A DNA stretch of 8,648 nucleotides, from contig CALVLO010000061.1 of NCBI GenBank assembly GCA_944338265.1, positions 1-8,648 of the forward strand, in the 5' to 3' direction. This stretch comes from an uncultured Clostridia bacterium (GTDB lineage Bacteria > Bacillota > Clostridia > Christensenellales > Borkfalkiaceae). Within the stretch, counting starts at the first letter, position 1. Each line of letters starts with the position of its first letter. The notes beneath the pieces are model-generated. The model saw nothing but the letters and a program-made list of their open reading frames with translations. It had not been told where the DNA came from and did not search any database. The translations under genes and the position numbers were made by a program. Of this stretch, positions 6,411-8,648 are shown piece after piece.

Positions 6411-8384
6411 TTATTTACATTTGACGAGCACGGCAACTTCATACGGGGCGAGCGTGAGCGTCCCCTCTACGCGCATGCCGCGCAGCACGTTCTTGTACGC
6501 GCCGTCCAAAACGACGACGCCCTCCTTATTCCCCGTCTCCACGGCGATGACGGCGCTTTCCTTCCCGCTGCGGGCGGTGAGCACGACGTTCTCGCTTGCG
6601 GGCAGGATGGGCGCGAGCCCCGTAAAGCTGCGCAAAACGTCCGCCTCGGGCAGGCTGCCGAGGAGGATGACCTTCCCCTTGCCCACCTTGTGCTCGGTGA
6701 TGACGGGCAGCCCCGCAAATTCGCCGTTCTCGTACACGGCGAGCGCCGATGCGCCTTTGAGTTCGTAGGCGCTGTAACAGGTGGAGAGCGCGAACGTGCC
6801 ATCGCCGCCCGCCCACTTGGCGCGGTAAACGTCGTTCGCAACGGGGAGCTCGTACTTCGTGTACACGCCCGCAAGCTCTTCGAGGAAGGAATGGGGCGCG
6901 TTCGTGTACTTGCTCGAATATTCCGTCATGATATCGGACATGGGTCCCACGATCCACGTCCCGCCTGCCTTCACCCATGCGATGACGCGCTCTTTGAGCC
7001 CCTTTTCATCCACGGTGGAGAGGAAGGGCGAGAACAGGACGTCGTACCCTTCGAGCGCGTGATTGGTCTCGATCACGTCCACGTTATAGTGGCGGAAGGC
7101 GGCGTGCACGCGGTCGATGAGGGTGGCGCGGTAATCGTAATCTTTCAAGAGCGGCGCGTTGACGGAGTTGATGACCGCCGTCGAAGAATAATGGATGGCG
7201 ATCTTGGAACGCACTTCGCTGCCCGTGAGCAGGCTGCGGCACGTTTCAAATTCCGCCGCCGCGCGGGCGACTTCCTCTGTGACGCGGTACGCCCTGCCCG
7301 CCGTGTTGAAGAGCGCGCCGTGCGCCAGCTCGTGCCCGTTGGGGTGCGCGCGGAAGAGCCAATACTCAACCATCTCGCCGCCGCGCGCAACGGGAAGCCA
7401 CGTGTTGACATAGCACGCGCCCTCGGGGCGGTAACCGAATTCCGCATACGCACTACCGTTCCAGCCCACCTCCGTCTCCGTCACCCAGAAGGGCTTATCC
7501 TTGATCGTGCGCAGGAAGTCGTAACTGAAAACGGTGCGGATGAGCCCCGCGGCGGGCTCGTAATGGTTGAACTGCACCACGTCGAGCTGCTCGTTGACAT
7601 CGGCGTAGCTGAGAAGATTGGTCGCCATCATGTCCGTTCCGACGGGAGCGGACGTGTATTTGTGCAGGATCTCCGCCTGTGCGTTGACGTAGGAGACAAT
7701 CTGCGCGCAATGGAAACGCATCCACTCCGTTTGCAGGGAAGGATGCTCCCACCGGACGCGCAGGGGCGGGATGACGTCGTCGAAGGACTTGTATTCGAGC
7801 GACCAACGCTGCATGCCCCACTTCGCGTTGAGGTTCTCGGGCGTGCCGTACTTCTCTTTGAGATAGGCGCGGAACTTATTCTGGCAGAGCGGGCAGTAGC
7901 ACCCGTCACCATAGGGATAGATCTCGTTATCGATCTGCCAGCCGATGACGGCGGGGTGCTTTCCGAATGCCTTCGCAAGCTCCGTGACGATGATGCGGTT
8001 TTTCTCGCGCATGACGGGCGAAGTCTTGCACGGATGGCAACGGGCAAATACCTCCACATGTTTCCCGTCCCCGAAGACGCTGCGCGTTTCGGGATACGCG
8101 CCGATGCTGCGCGTTTCCGGATACTTATTGAGCAGCCATCTGGGCGGCGTGCAGGTGGGCGTACACATGATGACGCCGATGCCCGCCTTCTGCATCTTAT
8201 CGAGGACGTGTTCGATCCACCCGAGGTCGAACTTCCCCTCTTCAGGTTCCATTTTTCCCCATGCGAACTCCGCGATGCGGACAACGTTCACGCCCGCTTC
8301 CTTCATGCGGACGATGTCGCGGTCGACTTCGCTCTCTTCCCACATTTCGGGATAATACGCTGCGCCGACGTAAATTTTCTTCAT
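6411..8384 (-). CDS. Glycoside hydrolase family 42 (beta-galactosidase / alpha-L-arabinopyranosidase type)
   Basis: This complete 657-residue protein is at the normal GH42 length. It has no signal peptide, so it should act in the cytosol on imported oligosaccharides, releasing beta-linked galactose (some members release alpha-L-arabinopyranose). Domain order: TIM barrel (about 1-385) starting GAAYYPEMW; the glutamine-amidotransferase-like trimerisation domain (about 393-595, from IAIHYSS); and a small C-terminal beta domain. The acid/base is Glu154 in WQIDNEIY; the nucleophile is probably Glu303 in WVTETEVGW. Cys116, Cys162, Cys164 and Cys167 match the four-cysteine zinc site known in Thermus A4 beta-galactosidase (spacing of the last three identical). 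ATG 8384 is chosen over the in-frame upstream ATG at 8447 because AAAGGAG lies 8 nt before it and 8447 falls within the promoter. A 9-residue unit, YPETRSIGA then YPETRSVFG, is duplicated at 88-105. The exact substrate is not determined. Confidence 0.95.
   Translation of the reverse strand: MKKIYVGAAYYPEMWEESEVDRDIVRMKEAGVNVVRIAEFAWGKMEPEEGKFDLGWIEHVLDKMQKAGIGVIMCTPTCTPPRWLLNKYPETRSIGAYPETRSVFGDGKHVEVFARCHPCKTSPVMREKNRIIVTELAKAFGKHPAVIGWQIDNEIYPYGDGCYCPLCQNKFRAYLKEKYGTPENLNAKWGMQRWSLEYKSFDDVIPPLRVRWEHPSLQTEWMRFHCAQIVSYVNAQAEILHKYTSAPVGTDMMATNLLSYADVNEQLDVVQFNHYEPAAGLIRTVFSYDFLRTIKDKPFWVTETEVGWNGSAYAEFGYRPEGACYVNTWLPVARGGEMVEYWLFRAHPNGHELAHGALFNTAGRAYRVTEEVARAAAEFETCRSLLTGSEVRSKIAIHYSSTAVINSVNAPLLKDYDYRATLIDRVHAAFRHYNVDVIETNHALEGYDVLFSPFLSTVDEKGLKERVIAWVKAGGTWIVGPMSDIMTEYSSKYTNAPHSFLEELAGVYTKYELPVANDVYRAKWAGGDGTFALSTCYSAYELKGASALAVYENGEFAGLPVITEHKVGKGKVILLGSLPEADVLRSFTGLAPILPASENVVLTARSGKESAVIAVETGNKEGVVVLDGAYKNVLRGMRVEGTLTLAPYEVAVLVKCK
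8079..8132 (-). repeat. 27-bp tandem duplication inside the GH42 gene
   Basis: Two copies start at 8079 and 8106, exactly 27 bp apart. Their first 19 bases (8079-8097 and 8106-8124) differ at one position; the rest has diverged. They code for YPETRS twice (residues 88-93 and 97-102). The period is a multiple of three, so the frame is kept. Confidence 0.8.
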
Positions 8385-8405
8385 GAATGCTTCTCCTTTT
8401 CTGCC

Positions 8406-8451
8406 TGAAATGATTGCCGCCGTTTTCGGCTTTTCATAGTATATCATTTCA
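8406..8451. promoter_or_regulatory. 9-bp inverted repeat across the GH42 promoter, possible operator
   Basis: TGAAATGAT (8406-8414) and its exact reverse complement ATCATTTCA (8443-8451) lie 37 bp apart centre to centre. One arm touches the upstream edge of the -10 box; the other lies in the early leader. Because only one arm is transcribed, an RNA hairpin is unlikely, and a protein-binding dyad is the simpler idea. A related shorter pair, ATTTC and GAAAT, is at 8480-8494, just upstream of the -35 box. No regulator gene is in the window. Confidence 0.45.
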
Positions 8452-8466
8452 TGGGGAGACTGTCAA
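8438..8466 (-). promoter_or_regulatory. Strong promoter of the GH42 gene
   Basis: On the minus strand, a perfect TTGACA (8466-8461) is followed after exactly 17 bp by TATACT (8443-8438), with TGA just before it as an extended -10. This is close to the sigma-A consensus. The start point should be near 8431, so the transcript would begin with or just before a small GCCG-AAAA-CGGC hairpin (8430-8419), about 35 nt upstream of AAAGGAG. Confidence 0.88.
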
Positions 8467-8499
8467 TACCGCGATTCTAATTTCATGAAGAAATACCGC

Positions 8500-8535
8500 A
8501 AAAGAATGCGCCCGTCCGCGCAGGCGGACGGGCGC
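8500..8535 (-). terminator. Second hairpin of a tandem terminator after the rubrerythrin gene
   Basis: A perfect 12-bp stem, GCGCCCGTCCGC / GCGGACGGGCGC (8508-8519 and 8524-8535), has a 4-nt loop. On the minus strand it is followed by ATTCTTTT, a broken T tract. It starts immediately after the T run of the first terminator and probably acts as a backup that shields the GH42 promoter from read-through. Confidence 0.7.
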
Positions 8536-8566
8536 AAAAAAACGCCCGATCGTTCGGGCGTTTTTT
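8536..8566. terminator. Bidirectional rho-independent terminator after the rubrerythrin gene
   Basis: A 7-bp stem, CGCCCGA / TCGGGCG (8543-8549 and 8554-8560), has loop TCGT and is flanked by seven As (8536-8542) and six Ts (8561-8566). The A and T tracts extend the stem and give a T run on either strand. On the minus strand it starts 7 bp after the rubrerythrin stop. Confidence 0.88.
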
Positions 8567-8573
8567 ATACGGT

Positions 8574-8648
8574 TCAGTTGAAATATCTCTTCAAGAGACC
8601 CTTGAAGCCTGCGCCGTGGCGCGCCTCGTCCTTTGCCATTTCGTGCAC
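8574..8648 (-). CDS. Rubrerythrin, C-terminal end only (probably reverse type, NADH peroxidase)
   Basis: The minus strand is open from the window edge to TGA at 8576-8574 and codes for 24 residues. EMAKDEARHG followed by FKGLLKRYFN is the last helix of the rubrerythrin di-iron domain, with Glu and His of EARH as iron ligands. Rubrerythrins reduce hydrogen peroxide in the cytosol of anaerobes. The protein stops right after RYFN, whereas classical rubrerythrin continues into a C-terminal rubredoxin domain. This one therefore either has rubredoxin at the N-terminus (reverse rubrerythrin, as in clostridia) or has none; the upstream part is outside the window. It ends at two tandem terminators. 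The fragment is short, but the motif is distinctive. Confidence 0.85.
   Translation of the reverse strand: MHEMAKDEARHGAGFKGLLKRYFN

Noticed and set aside
5685..8408. A 907-codon open frame on the plus strand, antisense to pyrH and GH42
   Set aside because: It runs opposite two clear genes with full motifs and across the terminator and promoter between them. Its translation is rich in Arg, His, Asp and Ala with no recognisable domain, as expected from the antisense frame of GC-rich coding DNA.
1..8648. CRISPR array, insertion sequence, tRNA/rRNA or defence cluster
   Set aside because: No regularly spaced repeats, transposase motifs, terminal inverted repeats or clover-leaf sequences were seen on either strand; nearly all sequence is accounted for by the genes listed.

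Overview
The window looks like a piece of a GC-rich anaerobic member of the Bacillota (Clostridia-like), probably from a plant-polysaccharide-degrading or gut community. The evidence is the gene order pyrH-frr-uppS-cdsA-dxr-rseP, the AGGAGG-type ribosome binding sites, the TTGACA/TATACT-type promoters, the non-mevalonate isoprenoid gene dxr, and the tail of a rubrerythrin with no C-terminal rubredoxin domain, an arrangement typical of anaerobes. The species cannot be named from the sequence alone.

Layout. Positions 1-673 (+) hold the C-terminal part of a sialidase-fold glycosidase that best resembles family GH93 (exo-arabinanase). It converges on the core operon and is separated from it by a hairpin terminator at 677-704. 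The core operon lies on the minus strand and reads from high to low coordinates: pyrH (6227-5514), frr (5451-4879), uppS (4879-4187), cdsA (4178-3114), dxr (3062-1935) and rseP (1945-704). It has its own promoter (6313-6285). Its genes are spaced tightly or overlap, except for a 51-bp gap between cdsA and dxr, which contains a terminator-like hairpin. Upstream, on the same strand, is a complete GH42 beta-galactosidase-family gene (8384-6411) with its own strong promoter and terminator. The far edge (8648-8574, minus) is the last 24 codons of a rubrerythrin, followed by two hairpin terminators in tandem.

How the genes fit together. PyrH makes UDP, feeding pyrimidine nucleotide and UDP-sugar supply. 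Frr recycles ribosomes. UppS makes the undecaprenyl carrier lipid from isoprenoid units whose synthesis is committed by Dxr. CdsA makes CDP-diacylglycerol for phospholipids. RseP is the intramembrane protease of the envelope-stress and signal-peptide-clearing type. The cluster therefore couples translation to envelope building. The flanking GH93-like and GH42 enzymes would suit arabinan and galactan side chains of pectin, but each is a separate transcription unit.

Most of the window is well-known housekeeping sequence. I see no defence system, CRISPR array, mobile element or RNA gene, and no clearly novel multi-gene system. The points worth a second look are regulatory or small-scale: the attenuator-like hairpin inside the operon, a 9-bp dyad across the GH42 promoter, a 27-bp tandem duplication inside the GH42 gene, and an acidic, proline-rich insertion in RseP.
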